NCBI RefSeq assembly: GCF_035594125.1
Contig: NC_087168.1
Location: 12,060,650 to 12,124,649, forward strand
Direction: 5' to 3'
DNA length: 64,000 nucleotides
Source: Scylla paramamosain
Lineage: Eukaryota; Arthropoda; Malacostraca; Decapoda; Portunidae
How positions within the stretch are numbered: position 1 is the stretch's first letter; each line of letters begins with the position of its first letter. The translations under genes were made by a program, and so were the position numbers. Shown piece after piece: positions 38,372-54,359 of this stretch. The notes under the pieces are model-generated. The model did not search any database and was not told where the DNA came from. It saw only the letters and a program-made list of their open reading frames with translations.

Positions 38372-38602
38372 GCGCGACGTCGTGCCAATAGGCGCGAGGT
38401 GTCTCGAACAGGGTACGAGGTGTCACGAGGTGATGGCACGAGGTGGGGCCGACGTCGCCACTTCGTACCACGTCGGGAAAAAAAATGAAACTGTTTTAAT
38501 TTTAACGCGACGTCGTGCCACCTGCCTCGACTTCCCCGACTTGGTGGCAAGAGGTCTGCACGAGCTGCCGCGCTGTTGGGCACGAGTTGGCGCGAATTGG
38601 GT

Positions 38603-38658
38603 GCGCACTCACCTCGTGCCACGTCGTGCCCAAAAAGTGCGCGTGTGGCAACCCGCCT
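38603..38658 (-). repeat. Right terminal inverted repeat of the Harbinger element
   Basis: Reverse complement of 33949-34004 with two mismatches. Followed immediately by the TAA duplication at 38659-38661. Confidence 0.95.
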
Positions 38659-38661
38659 TAA

Positions 38662-39007
38662 CGCGTTCGACCTAACCTCAGGGATTTGGCGGGCATCCTT
38701 GAAACATAATGGTATTATTTACTTTCAGCTTGCTTTCAGACCTTAAATGTGAATCTACTTAATTTGAGAGATGCAGGCAGTGTGGGGAGATTTTCGTTAC
38801 GGGTCAGTGCTTCCGAAAAGATGAACACCCAAGGAACGGCGTGCCTGGCAAGCTGTAGGGCAGCAGGGTTTCCACGTGGAGGAGGAGGCAGCCTTAAAAT
38901 TTTTCTGACGCATTTTACATTAACTAAGCAAGAACTCTTTTGGTAAATATTAAGAGTCACGCTGCCCCATTTCCTATTATTTTTATTTATTATTATTATT
39001 TTTTTTT
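38662..39007. other. Intergenic stretch
   Basis: No gene supported. Overlapping short frames on both strands at 38736-38960 show no recognisable domain. Confidence 0.6.
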
Positions 39008-39371
39008 TCGGCTCCTACCCCCTACAATGTTGGTGAACTGGTGGGAAAGCAAGATTTTGCGGGTGGGGAAGGCTAAAATAGAGTCAGATTCCGCCTCTTA
39101 CCACAAAAAATAAATAGGGTGCTGCCTTGTACTGCTTCTGTTCATGTCATTGCACTTGCTGCTAGCATCTTAACTAAACCTAATTTAACCTAACCAAACC
39201 TGATCTAACTAAACCGGTAAATGTGAAATAGAGCCGCAGCAACAGTAGTAGGCAGCTCCTTATTTATTTTTGATGGTAAGAGGCGGCATTTGGCTCTATT
39301 TTAGCTTTCCATACCCGAAAACTCGCTTTCCCACCAGGTCCCCAACACTGTAATGGGTAGAAGCCGAAAGA
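39008..39371. mobile_element. MITE-like element with about 120-bp inverted repeats and telomere-like core
   Basis: The left arm 39008-39136 (TTCGGCTCCTACC, GTGGGAAAGC, GGCTAAAATAGAG, CCGCCTCTTACCA) matches the reverse complement of 39244-39371 at most positions. The interior at 39171-39216 is a degenerate run of CTAAACC/CCTAACC units. No coding capacity. Total length about 360 bases; exact ends and target duplication could not be fixed by eye. Confidence 0.8.
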
Positions 39372-39388
39372 AAAAAATGGGAACGCGC

Positions 39389-39699
<311 letters not shown>

Positions 39700-39702
<3 letters not shown>

Positions 39703-41010
39703 CCGAGATTTTGCGATTTGCAATGGCATGAATTGAATTTATTTTGTAGTGTCATCCCGTAATAAGTCATGTTCACCACAAATTATTTAAATGTCGTGTG
39801 TTGCAGATTGGACAGCGTTTTCTCTTCGAATGGAGAAACCCATTACTCGGGTGTGTTTAACTATAGACTTTGCATTGGCACTGAAAAAAAGTAAATAAAT
39901 TAATTAATATTTAATTAATTAATAAGTAAATATCCACTGAATTTGGATAATCGACTTGGTTGTTTTCTAGTGGGACTGGCATTTCAGTGGGCTTTTTATT
40001 TTTATTTTTACTTTTTGCACTTCCTTCTTGTTGCCCAAGACCAAAGCTCCTCTTTCATAAGAAAAAAAAAAGTAGCCGCGCCCTATTTTGTTCACTAATG
40101 AAATAAGCGACAGAGGCTTCTAATTTTAAATTTCACTTATTTTTGTTTATTTACGAGAAAAAAAAAAAAACACGGATAAGGCGAAGTGTTGCAATGATCG
40201 TTGACAAAAACTACAAACAGGCTGAATATTAATGTTACCTACAACATCATCAACAGGAACACGGCAGATAAAGAGCGCGTGCTTGTAAGAGGGAAGGAGG
40301 AAGGGAGGGAGAGATGCAGTAGCCGTGAAATGCAAATCCCCTTACTAACGAGCCATCTACACACGGGGGGTGAAGCTGCTAACACGGCGAGCTGCCACCC
40401 GTCACGAAATACAGTGATATGTAGCGGAAGAATTAAAATGGCTGCTTCGGCAATAGCCATCAAACATATCTGAAGCTAGTCAGAGTCAAGAAGCTTTCTG
40501 CCTTGTATTATTATCGCATTTAACAAGTAGACAAAGAAATAAGTAAATGAAAAGATAAATAAGATAATGTGATTTGCATTATATTTCTATCATTATTATT
40601 ATTATTATTTTTTTTTTTCAAGACACGATCTGCCAAAATTAAGTGGCAGACAAAGAAAAAAAAACATGATAAAGATACCGGCAAAAAAAAAAAAAAAAAC
40701 ACTTAGAAATCTGTATTTAATGTTTATTGGAGAAAATGGGAACAATAGGTTTAATAATAATCTAGAGTACGTGGTGTCTTTAGGTGTTAGACAATATTGT
40801 TAACTTGTTAGTATTACAGATCATTTTCAAGCGGCATGACTTGTTAGTTGTGATAAAAAGTCAAACTAATTAAGAAAGAAAAAAAAAAGTAAATATAGAT
40901 ACAACAGAGATCATTTTCAACGCCTTCATAACAACAAATATCATCGTGAAGTTAATGCAGTCTTGTAACGGCAGTCTTGTAACGGGCTAAAGGAATGTGG
41001 CTTATTTTTA
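39700..41010. other. Intergenic AT-rich stretch
   Basis: No gene recognised. It contains several A-runs. A short direct repeat of GCAGTCTTGTAACG occurs near 40955-40985. Confidence 0.6.
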
Positions 41011-41400
41011 CGTTAAGTTAAGTAAGGTTAGGTCAGGCAAGATACTCTTTAAGATAGGATGGGTTAGGTTAAGTCAGGTCAGGTTAGGTCAGATGAGGTT
41101 ATGTAAAGTTAGGTAAAATAAAGTACTGTTAGGATGGGATCAGGTAGGTTTGGTTAAGTTAGGTAAGGTAAGGTACTGTTAAGATAGGATAGTTCAGGTT
41201 AAGTTAGGTATAATTACGTCAAGCAAAGTAGTGTTAGAACAGGATAAGTTAGGTTAGGTTAGGTTAGAAAGTTACGTTAAGCAAAGTAATGTTAGAAATG
41301 GATAAATTAGGTTAGGTCACTTTATGCTAGATAAGGTTAGATACTGTTAGGATAGGATAGTCTTAGTTCAGTTCGATTAGAATACTCGTAGATAAGATTT
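41011..41400 (+). repeat. Degenerate interstitial telomere-like (TTAGG)n tract
   Basis: Nearly 400 bases rich in GGTTA, AGGTTAG and diverged forms such as AAGTTAGGTAAGG. The arthropod telomere unit is TTAGG. A longer internal repeat containing TACTGTTAGGATAGGATA-like blocks is also visible, so the tract has been partly re-amplified. Confidence 0.75.
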
Positions 41401-41682
41401 AGGATTAGAAATAGATATGCGATTGTACATCATATTACTTGTACATCAAATTATTGATCTGATACGATTTTAACAAGGAAATATAGAACTACAGACACTG
41501 AAAGGCTCTGGCCCCTCGATTGTTCAGTACTAGCGTGAGTGGTTTCTCCTGTTATACTTTCAACTTTTTAACCATTTCATTAAGAGGAACCACAGCAGTC
41601 CAGGGGGTAGCAAGCTGCGTCTCGAGGAACACGTGGCGCTTAGAGCATACAGGTACATACTCTTCAACTTTAGCATTCTGGG

Positions 41683-41850
41683 CCCGTATTCAAAAACGCT
41701 TTGCTCTCTCACCACTACTATTTTCAAAGGCCACAAATGACAAGCCGGGTTTTTAAGGAAGCTTCTCTCTTTAATGTAGAAATTTTGTTAATCTGTCACT
41801 AGAACTGTAAAAACACCCTTAGGAAGCTGTGTACCTTCAACTAGAGCCTT
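41683..41850 (+). repeat. Dispersed repeat copy
   Basis: Shares ordered blocks with 59645-59870: a GTATTC/CGCTT start, GTCTCTC or GCTCTCTC, ACTATTTTCAAAG, CCACAAA, CCGGGTTTTTAA, TNTCACTAGAA, CACCCTT. This looks like a SINE or a conserved piece of a larger element; family unnamed. Confidence 0.6.
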
Positions 41851-42481
41851 TTGAAGATGGTGGAGGTGCGGCGCAGGAGTTTCAGAATATGGCCGTTGGC
41901 ATCTCACCGTGACTGCTTCTAAAGAGGACCTAGTGGACGTTGTTGGGGGTTTGAAGGCTTCCATGAGTGCAGTCCTAGTTCAACCCTTTCACTGCTATTT
42001 GAGACACGGTTTCTGAATCACAAGCCACTCTGAAACATTTCTTCTCATTATGCAGGCATTTTAAACATTATACTGGTTAGACATTGGAAAAAAAAACAGC
42101 CTTTTGAAATCCACTTCTCTCACTTGTAGGTGTGGGTAAAGAGCGTGTGCAGTGCTTCTGATGCGAGTTGTTGCACGTCACGGTGAAAAAAGTTAAAGAG
42201 CGACTGCTTCATCAGTAGTAAACACCAATGCCAACCCTTCCGATCATCTCTGTGAAAATAATCCTTGTGAGAGAGTAAAGTTGGGTACGGATAACTGTGC
42301 GGCCTCGTGGGATCAGAGCTGCCCTTGAGAACAGATCGTGAACAATAGGGTGTTTGCGCTTCATCTCTCGGCATTCACTCTCCGGCTTAACATTCCGCGG
42401 CAGTGGGGAATGTAGGTGGACTGGTTCATTGTTAGCGGTGGGCAGGATAATTGTGTTACTACTGTGCTATATTTACCCCAA

Positions 42482-42571
<90 letters not shown>

Positions 42572-43239
42572 TCTTGCTCGGAAAAATCAGAGTAAATATG
42601 GAATAGTAGTAGTAATATTATCTTACTTGACACAATAGTCTGTGCAGCACCTTCCTCTTATCACCTGCTGTTGCTGACGTTTGTGTTACCAACGTTTGTA
42701 ATGCCAGAATAATGTCAGTGTAGAATGCTGTAACGTTTTTATTCTTTTTGGGTGGATTTTAAGACGGTGGTTCGGGAGTTAGGCAGTGGTTCGGTGTAGT
42801 GTTCTGTAATCTTCTGCGTTGCGTCTTTGCATTTGCATACAATTAAAAGTCGATGTTTCTTCATTTGATATTTTTATTCATTTATTTTATTTATTTATAT
42901 ATTTATTTTTTTATTAGTAACATCTAAGGTTCGCCAAGTCTAGGTTTCTATTTTGGGTTTCAATAAGGTTAAACAGTAGCTGGGCGGCAGATCCTGGGGT
43001 TAATTTCCTCTGCGCCTCGTCTGCATTCCGGCCGAACCTCTAATGCGCCCTATGGGTCTCCTTGTGCCTTTGATAACCGCATGCAATCTAAAAATGCTCA
43101 TAGCCGACACTTCTGACTTAAGCGGCTAACATGACCGCTGTGATGTTTGACCAGCTCGCTGTGACACCCTGACATCAAGTTGAAGGATTGATGAGGAGGT
43201 GAAAAGAGCGACCTTCTCCCTGACAATTTAAACACCGTC
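41851..43239. other. Intergenic stretch with (CT)n tract
   Basis: No gene supported. A CT microsatellite lies at 42485-42566. The minus-strand frame at 42120-42374 has no recognisable domain. Confidence 0.55.
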
Positions 43240-43760
43240 ATACCGGCTTCTTGTGTGTGTTTAATTTGTTATCCCGTTGCGAAAGGGTAAACACGAACGC
43301 TGGGTGTGGCTGCGCGCGAACTCTCCTCCTCACCACCCTCCCCCTACTCCTCCTTACCACCACACCGCCACCAGTACCTTCCCTCCCTCCCTCCTTCCCT
43401 CCCACCCTTCGATCAATATTTTCTGTAGAACGTGTGTGTGGTGTTAGTTTGTGTGTGTCTGTGTGTGTGAGAGGGAGGAGAGACCTGTCCGTGGATTTTG
43501 GCGTCACCCAGGTCAGTAGAGGAGGCGGTGTGTGTTGGTGTGCGGCCAGTGAGTGTGTTGGCCAGCCCGCCGTGACCCAGCCCAGGTAAAGGAGTGGTGG
43601 GAAATGCGGCTGGCGACACCGGCGAGTTGGTGGAGGTGCTGGTGGTGGAGGTGGTGGTGGTGGTGGTGGCGGTGGGTGTTTAAAGGACTGCTTGTTTATT
43701 CCGTGGGCGTGGCTGGACGAGTGTCTGGCGCAAGGATATGCTACGTATTAAATCTCTGAA
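43240..43760 (+). promoter_or_regulatory. Possible promoter and untranslated first exon of a gene extending right
   Basis: The stretch is clearly richer in G+C and CpG than its surroundings. It contains pyrimidine-rich CTCC blocks and then a possible transcribed segment with a CCCAG/GTAAAG donor-like junction at 43585/43586. No open frame of recognised identity is present and no downstream exon is visible in the window. If real, its coding exons lie beyond 64000. Confidence 0.35.
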
Positions 43761-44288
43761 GCGTATGTGTCTATCTGATTTTTTTTTTCTACCTTATTTA
43801 AGTGATGCGTATTTCAAGACACCAAACCAAACCAAGAGGTGAAAGAAAGGGGCGAAACTCAGGAGCACCATTTGAATGTAACGTAACAATGTCATTTTAT
43901 GGTACACTTGTTTAGTTTAGTAGAGAATGGACACGTAGTATTATCCAAGATTTATAGGCTATTAGTTTTTCCTACCTATAGCACCGGGTAATAGGGTTTC
44001 GAGGGGGAAAGCTGGAGGTGTGCAGGGGAAGGCAGGCTGGCTAGGAGTGGAGAAGGCGAAGGAGGTCGTTGGGGTAGAAAAAAAAAAAAAAGAGACCTGT
44101 TTGTGTGGAATTTGAGGTGTCAATGGAGGATTCTTTTGTCTTCCCATTCTCTATGAATAAGAAAGTGTAAGTGTGAGGTGGAGATGCATAAGAGAAGTGA
44201 GGTGATGGTGAGATAGACGAGGTATTGTGTGTCATTGTTCCAGCTTTCCATTTGCATCTGTCAGTGGGTTGTTTTGCTTGCTTGGTAA

Positions 44289-44347
<59 letters not shown>

Positions 44348-44756
44348 TAATTAGCATACATGAGTGAAGGGTACAAAACAACAGGTGAAATACATTAAAC
44401 ATGGAGGAGTATGCGGAATTTATAGTAAGACCTGTTGATGACTTTTCTTTTTCTCTCTTGTTCGTTTTGGGTAGTGGTGGTGGTGGTGTCGTGTGTGTGT
44501 GTGTGTGTGTGTGAAAGGATAATAGCATTGTGTGGGTGGAAGTGGATTGTGTGTGTGTGTGTGGGAGGGTGTAAAGGGATTATGAATTTTGAAAACAACA
44601 CGGCATAAACACCATGTACTGTTACTACTATTACTACTGCTGCTGCTGCTGCTGCTGTTGATGCTGGTGCTGCTATTGTTATTACAGTACTTCTTCTTCT
44701 TCTTCTTCTTCTTCTATTATTGCTGCTGTTGCTACTATTGCTACTGCTATTGCTAC

Positions 44757-44787
<31 letters not shown>

Positions 44788-44881
44788 GCCACTGTTGTTT
44801 ACCTTTTTGGTGGTGATGGTGCTAGTGGTGGTATTTTTACTATTACTAGGTACTGCTATTGATGTTGCCACTATTGTTGTT

Positions 44882-44966
<85 letters not shown>
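44289..44966. repeat. Cluster of microsatellites (GT, TGC/TTG/TTC, GA)
   Basis: (GT)n at 44289-44343 and again near 44490-44514, mixed triplets at about 44620-44790 (TGC, TTC, TTG), and (GA)n at 44884-44966. The frame of about 200 codons on the minus strand at 44395-44994 is made of these repeats and is not a gene. Confidence 0.93.
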
Positions 44967-44968
<2 letters not shown>

Positions 44969-45289
44969 TGATGATGTCCTGAATGAATGAACACACTTTA
45001 TGTCATCAAATTATCACTTATTACATTATAAAATCTTGTCCTCTTTTCACTTTGAGCTTCATAATCCTCTTCCCGTTTTCTGTCCTTTCCACCACAACGC
45101 AGAGATGAGGTGCGTATTCTGTAAGCGAGTCCAGGGTAGGCTCAAATAGTTATGTTCCCTTAACTTAATAAAAATATGTTAATGGCAGCAGACAGAATCG
45201 TATGGAATTGATAATGTGTAACTGGGAAGGAGGTAGTTCTGAATTTGCGTTTCCATGTACAGTACCTTATATTTGTACAAGTGTATGGA

Positions 45290-45570
45290 TTTACGTTTCC
45301 GGATTTAAATTTGTAGATGTGCGTTTGAGGAAGACGTTTGAATTTTTGTATTTGCGCGTGTGGTAGATAAAATTTTAGTTTGAATCTGCGTTTGTGGAAG
45401 ACAGGATTTGAATTTGAATTTCCGTTTGTTGGAGACAGGATTTGAATTTGAATTTGTCTTTGTGGAGTCAGGATTTGAATTTGCGTTTCCGGAAGAAAAT
45501 ATTTGAATTTGAATTTGTGTTTGTGGGAGACAGAATTTGAATTTGCGGATTTGCGGTAGCGGAAGTGAGT
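45290..45570 (+). repeat. Degenerate minisatellite, about 30-45 bp units
   Basis: Units of the type GAATTTGAATTTGCGTTTGT followed by GGAAGACAGGATT recur with variation about seven times. Confidence 0.75.
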
Positions 45571-45573
45571 AAA

Positions 45574-45647
<74 letters not shown>

Positions 45648-45650
45648 TTT
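45570..45650. repeat. (ATT)n microsatellite
   Basis: An ATT/TTA tract of about 80 bases with one ACT interruption, continuing into T-rich DNA. Confidence 0.95.
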
Positions 45651-46489
45651 ATTTTTAATTTTTTTTTATTTATTTTTTTATTTATTTATATTTTTTTATC
45701 CTTAGCTCTGAATTATACAGTGATTGATTTCATTACTAAATACATGTCTTAAGCACATAATAAATGACACGTTTCCCTGGACAAACTATGCCTCTTTTAG
45801 CTCAAACTGTGTCATAAGTTTTTAATGTTACTTATTATTTAACGAGGGACAATAGAGTTTCATAATAAAATAGACAGCCCTCGTGTTTCCTGCTCCTTAA
45901 CCATTTGATTGCTAATGACTATATAACTATTATTGCTTGAGTCACACTGCATGATTTTACTGAGCAGGACATATAACAACTGATGTTACTACTCGATCAC
46001 TCCTTTCGTTATCAGAGGCGTCTTGCAAAATTGTATCACGGACTTCGACTAGACCATTGTGTTAAGCTTTGTTCTTTTTACTATTATGACTCTCCTTTGT
46101 TAACATCCTGACCATTACGGAAAAAAAAAAAGTTTGCAAAGACTGAGAAAAAAAAAGAAAAATTAAGTTTGCCTTTTCTAAACCACACACAAAAAAAAAA
46201 AAAAAATTAAGATAAAAAAAAATGTAGGAAAAATGAGTGACGATAAAGTTGTAAGTGGTGATGAGAGAAACTATGCAGCAGTGGAAGGATGAAGAGGTGG
46301 TGTAGCAATCACAGGATTAAAGAGGCAGGAGGTGGATGGGTGGGGAAGTTAGTGGTGTGTATCTGTGCCCTTCATGTTGATCTATGCACGACTGACAACA
46401 GGCATCAGGCGGCAGGGAAGGCGGGGAAGGTAGTAAACACTTGAAATATCATGAGTTGGTGGTCTTGTTATAGAGTCAAGGGTAGCCGT

Positions 46490-46529
<40 letters not shown>

Positions 46530-46797
46530 GTTCTTTGTTTTGTCTGTTTGGTAGTGAATATTTTATTGAATTCTATGCGTATATATTTATTTTAGTGCTG
46601 TTTTTATCATATTTATTGTAAATTGGACCAAAATGAGTTGAATTATATCCATAAATGTATACGTCCCTGTAGTCAATAAATTACTTGTGTTTATTTTATA
46701 TAAAATTTTTATATAAAAATGTTTATATTTATCTGTCTATCAATGTCTATCTATCTATTTATCTATCTACCTATCTATCTATCTCTCTCTCTCTCTC

Positions 46798-46888
<91 letters not shown>

Positions 46889-47170
46889 AGGCGACAGTGA
46901 CGTGTGGCACTTCAGCAGGGCGCCAGTGGGAATCCTCGCGGGGCGGCAAAAGATAGCACCTAGAGGATGAATGAATGAATGAGAGGATTACAGTGCTATT
47001 AATGCGCAGCCCCGGCCGCGAATGTTGTCACAGATTTCATTCATTTTCAGTCACGTTGCGGTATCACGTGTCCCTTTTGATTGGATGCGCTACACAGATC
47101 CTTATCAGACTCGTTCCTTTGAAATCCGTGACGTTACTTGTGACCGGAACTGTGCCTCGAAACTTATTTT
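45651..47170. other. Intergenic or intronic stretch with GT/CT microsatellites
   Basis: No gene supported. (GT)n occurs at 46495-46525. A TATC/TCTA stretch near 46734-46780 leads into CT and then (GT)n to 46884. A TTTGCAG at 46884-46890 followed by a GC-richer 80 bases could be a splice acceptor, but no reading frame or donor supports an exon. Confidence 0.5.
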
Positions 47171-47199
47171 AGTCAAAGTCCCTGAAAAAAAAAAAAGAC

Positions 47200-48775
<1,576 letters not shown>

Positions 48776-48779
48776 TACA

Positions 48780-48870
48780 GGTCCTCATGGATGTCTCCTA
48801 CTGGCAAGGAAGAATCCTCGTTAAACTATCACTAGAATCAAAAAACATCCTTGAAACTCCAAATATACCA
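48780..48870 (+). repeat. Tail of the dispersed repeat family, adjoining the minisatellite
   Basis: Contains CCTCGTTAAACTATCACTAG and AAAAAACATCCTTGAAA, matching the 3' halves of the copies at 41683-41850 and 59645-59870. Confidence 0.6.
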
Positions 48871-48982
48871 GTCTGTTAAAACAAACAAACAAACAAACAA
48901 ACAAACAAACCCGAGGAAAGACACAGAAACGTCTAAGATCGCGGAGGAATGACTCGTCGTGGTCTGGAGAATAGACACTGTA

Positions 48983-49700
48983 GTTGGGATTTAAGAAGTG
49001 GTCATCTTGTAGTGTCCCATTCCTCGAAGACTTGTTAGGTAGCATAGGTATTTACTTAATTTATGTGTTTGTCACGTGTCCTTAAGTGTGGGTATTGGCA
49101 AGTCGAAGAAATAGATAGTTAGAAGTTGGGATTTGAGAAGTGGTCATCTTGTAGTGTCCCATTCCTCGAGGACTTGTTAGGTAGCATAGACATTTACTTA
49201 ATTTATGTGTTTCTGTTACGTGTCCTTAAATGTGGGTGTTGGCAAGTCTTCGTGCTCAAAGAAATAGATAGTTAGGAGTTGGGATTTGAGAAGTGGCCAT
49301 CTTGTAGTGTCCCATTCCTCGAGGACTTGTTAGGTAGCATAGGTATTTACTTAATTTATGTGTTTCTGTTACGTGTCCTTAAATTTGGGTATTGGCAAGT
49401 CTTCGTGGTCAAAGAAATAGATAGTTAGGAGTTGGGATTTGAGAAGTGGCCATCTTGTAGTGTCCCATTCCTCGAGGACGTGTCAGTTGGCATATTTACC
49501 TCATTCCCAAGTTTGTCACGTGTCCTTAAATGTGTGTATTGATAAGCCGTCGTGCTCAAAGAGACAGTTTGGATTTGAGAGATGGCCGTCTTGTAGTGTT
49601 CCTTTTTCTTTTTGTCTGTTGGCATATCTACTCCATTCCAGCGTTTCTGTCGTGTCCTTAACTGTGGCTCTTGTAGGGGGACTAACCACATTCACAGGGG
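48983..49700 (+). repeat. Tandem repeat, about 150-bp units
   Basis: GTTGGGATTTGAGAAGTGG-type starts lie at 48983, 49125, 49278, 49431 and (diverged) 49567, spaced 142, 153, 153 and 136. Each unit continues with CATCTTGTAGTGTCCCATTC, GGACTTGTTAGGTAGCAT and GTGTCCTTAAATGTGGGT. Two of the copies (49278 and 49431) are nearly identical. Confidence 0.92.
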
Positions 49701-49739
49701 CCTGATACTAATCACTCTCGTTCTGATGATAACCAGCCT

Positions 49740-52450
<2,711 letters not shown>

Positions 52451-53194
52451 CTAATACTTGCACAAATAAAACACATCCCTGCCTAAAAACACACGTGTCT
52501 ATTTGACGTTAGTAAGTCCCCTGCAAACAGGTGGTCATGTTTCAACACTCAGTGACTTGGTTTTGGAGAGAATAATGGAAGAGGGAAAGGAGGAGGAGGA
52601 GGAGGAGGAGGAGGAGGAGGAGGAGGAGCCAACCAGACCTCAACCTGCCACACTTCTTGCATCGTAAGAGCACAAGAGGCTGGGTGTCTTGTCTGCACCA
52701 CGCAAGCGCCACTTTCTCAATGTGACCCAAAGCAGAGATCGATACCCGAGAGAGCTATTTTGGAATTTGATACCAAGTGAGTAAGCAGGTCTGTGTCGCG
52801 GCGCATTTGGGGTGGCTTGTCCTAATGGGCGTGAGCATCAAGGGGAGGGAGGGACGTGCAGGTGAAGACTTGTTTGGGGGATCTTGATGGCGTGGAGAAT
52901 CGTACGGTGGGGAAAAGTAAATGGGTGTGAGAAATGTTGGTATGTAAAGATTTTTATTTATTTATGTTTTTATTTATTTATTTATTTATTTACTTATTTA
53001 TTTTTATGGTTTTGTGGATTCATGTTGCTTTGAGGGTAGGGATGTAGGGATCTTGTGTTTGTAATGAGTTTATTTTGTTTAGTTTTTTGTTTGTTTTTTT
53101 CATTTTTTCTTTATCTAATTTGTTTATTTATTTATTTATTTGTTTTTTATTGTTTTGCCTTTTGGAATAGTTACGTGGGCTTGTGATGAGATTA
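52451..53194. other. Non-coding stretch with (GAG)n
   Basis: A GGA/GAG tract at 52588-52628 and TTTA-rich DNA from 52950. No gene is recognised; the minus-strand frame at 52542-52730 is largely the repeat. Confidence 0.6.
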
Positions 53195-53216
53195 AGGTTG
53201 TTGTTGTTGTTGTTGC

Positions 53217-53259
<43 letters not shown>

Positions 53260-53405
53260 GCTGTTGTTGTTGTTGTTGTTTGTTTGTTTGTTTGTTTGTT
53301 AGGGGTGAGTTTCGGATTGATGAAGTTTTGGATTGTTGTTTTTGGTTTGATCATTATTATTGTTACCATTTTCATCATAACTACTACTACTACTACTACT
53401 ATTAT

Positions 53406-53474
<69 letters not shown>

Positions 53475-53558
53475 ACACCACCACCACCACCACCACCACC
53501 ACCACCACCACCACCACCACCACCACCACCACCACCACCGCCACCACCACCACCATCA
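53195..53558. repeat. Compound triplet microsatellite (TTG)n-(TTTG)n-(ACT)n-(CAC)n
   Basis: TTG units to about 53279, TTTG units, a short unique spacer (53300-53380), ACT units to about 53475 and CAC units to about 53558. Reading frames across it are homopolymer artefacts. Confidence 0.96.
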
Positions 53559-53757
53559 TTTATACTTTTCACACGCTTCTGAGAGTTCCAAAATTTTCGA
53601 CCCCATCACTTCCCCTACTGACCCAGATGGAAGCGTGCCAAGAGGTGGATGAGAGGAGGTGGAGAAGTGAAAATAAAACACACTACTGACGCCCCATCAA
53701 GATTAAAAGAGCCGGGATATGTTGCAGGAATATCACTCTAAACGCTGCCTGTGATGG

Positions 53758-54200
<443 letters not shown>

Positions 54201-54359
54201 CAAACTGAATTACCCGCCCCACTCTTTACCTGCTTAGGGCTTCTTTCAGCAAGGCGGGTGACAGTACGCAGTGAGGAGAGGGGAGAGGGACTGGTGGGAG
54301 ATGAGCTGAAGGCAGGGAGAGTGAGTGTAGAGGTGAGTGGATGAGTGGGTGTCTGGTAC

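Noticed and set aside
46884..46970. Possible exon after TTTGCAG
   Set aside because: No donor, no conserved frame, and the acceptor tract is a GT microsatellite and not pyrimidine-rich.
53136..53652. Frames with poly-Val, poly-Thr and poly-His runs
   Set aside because: Products of (TTG)n, (ACT)n and (CAC)n microsatellites.
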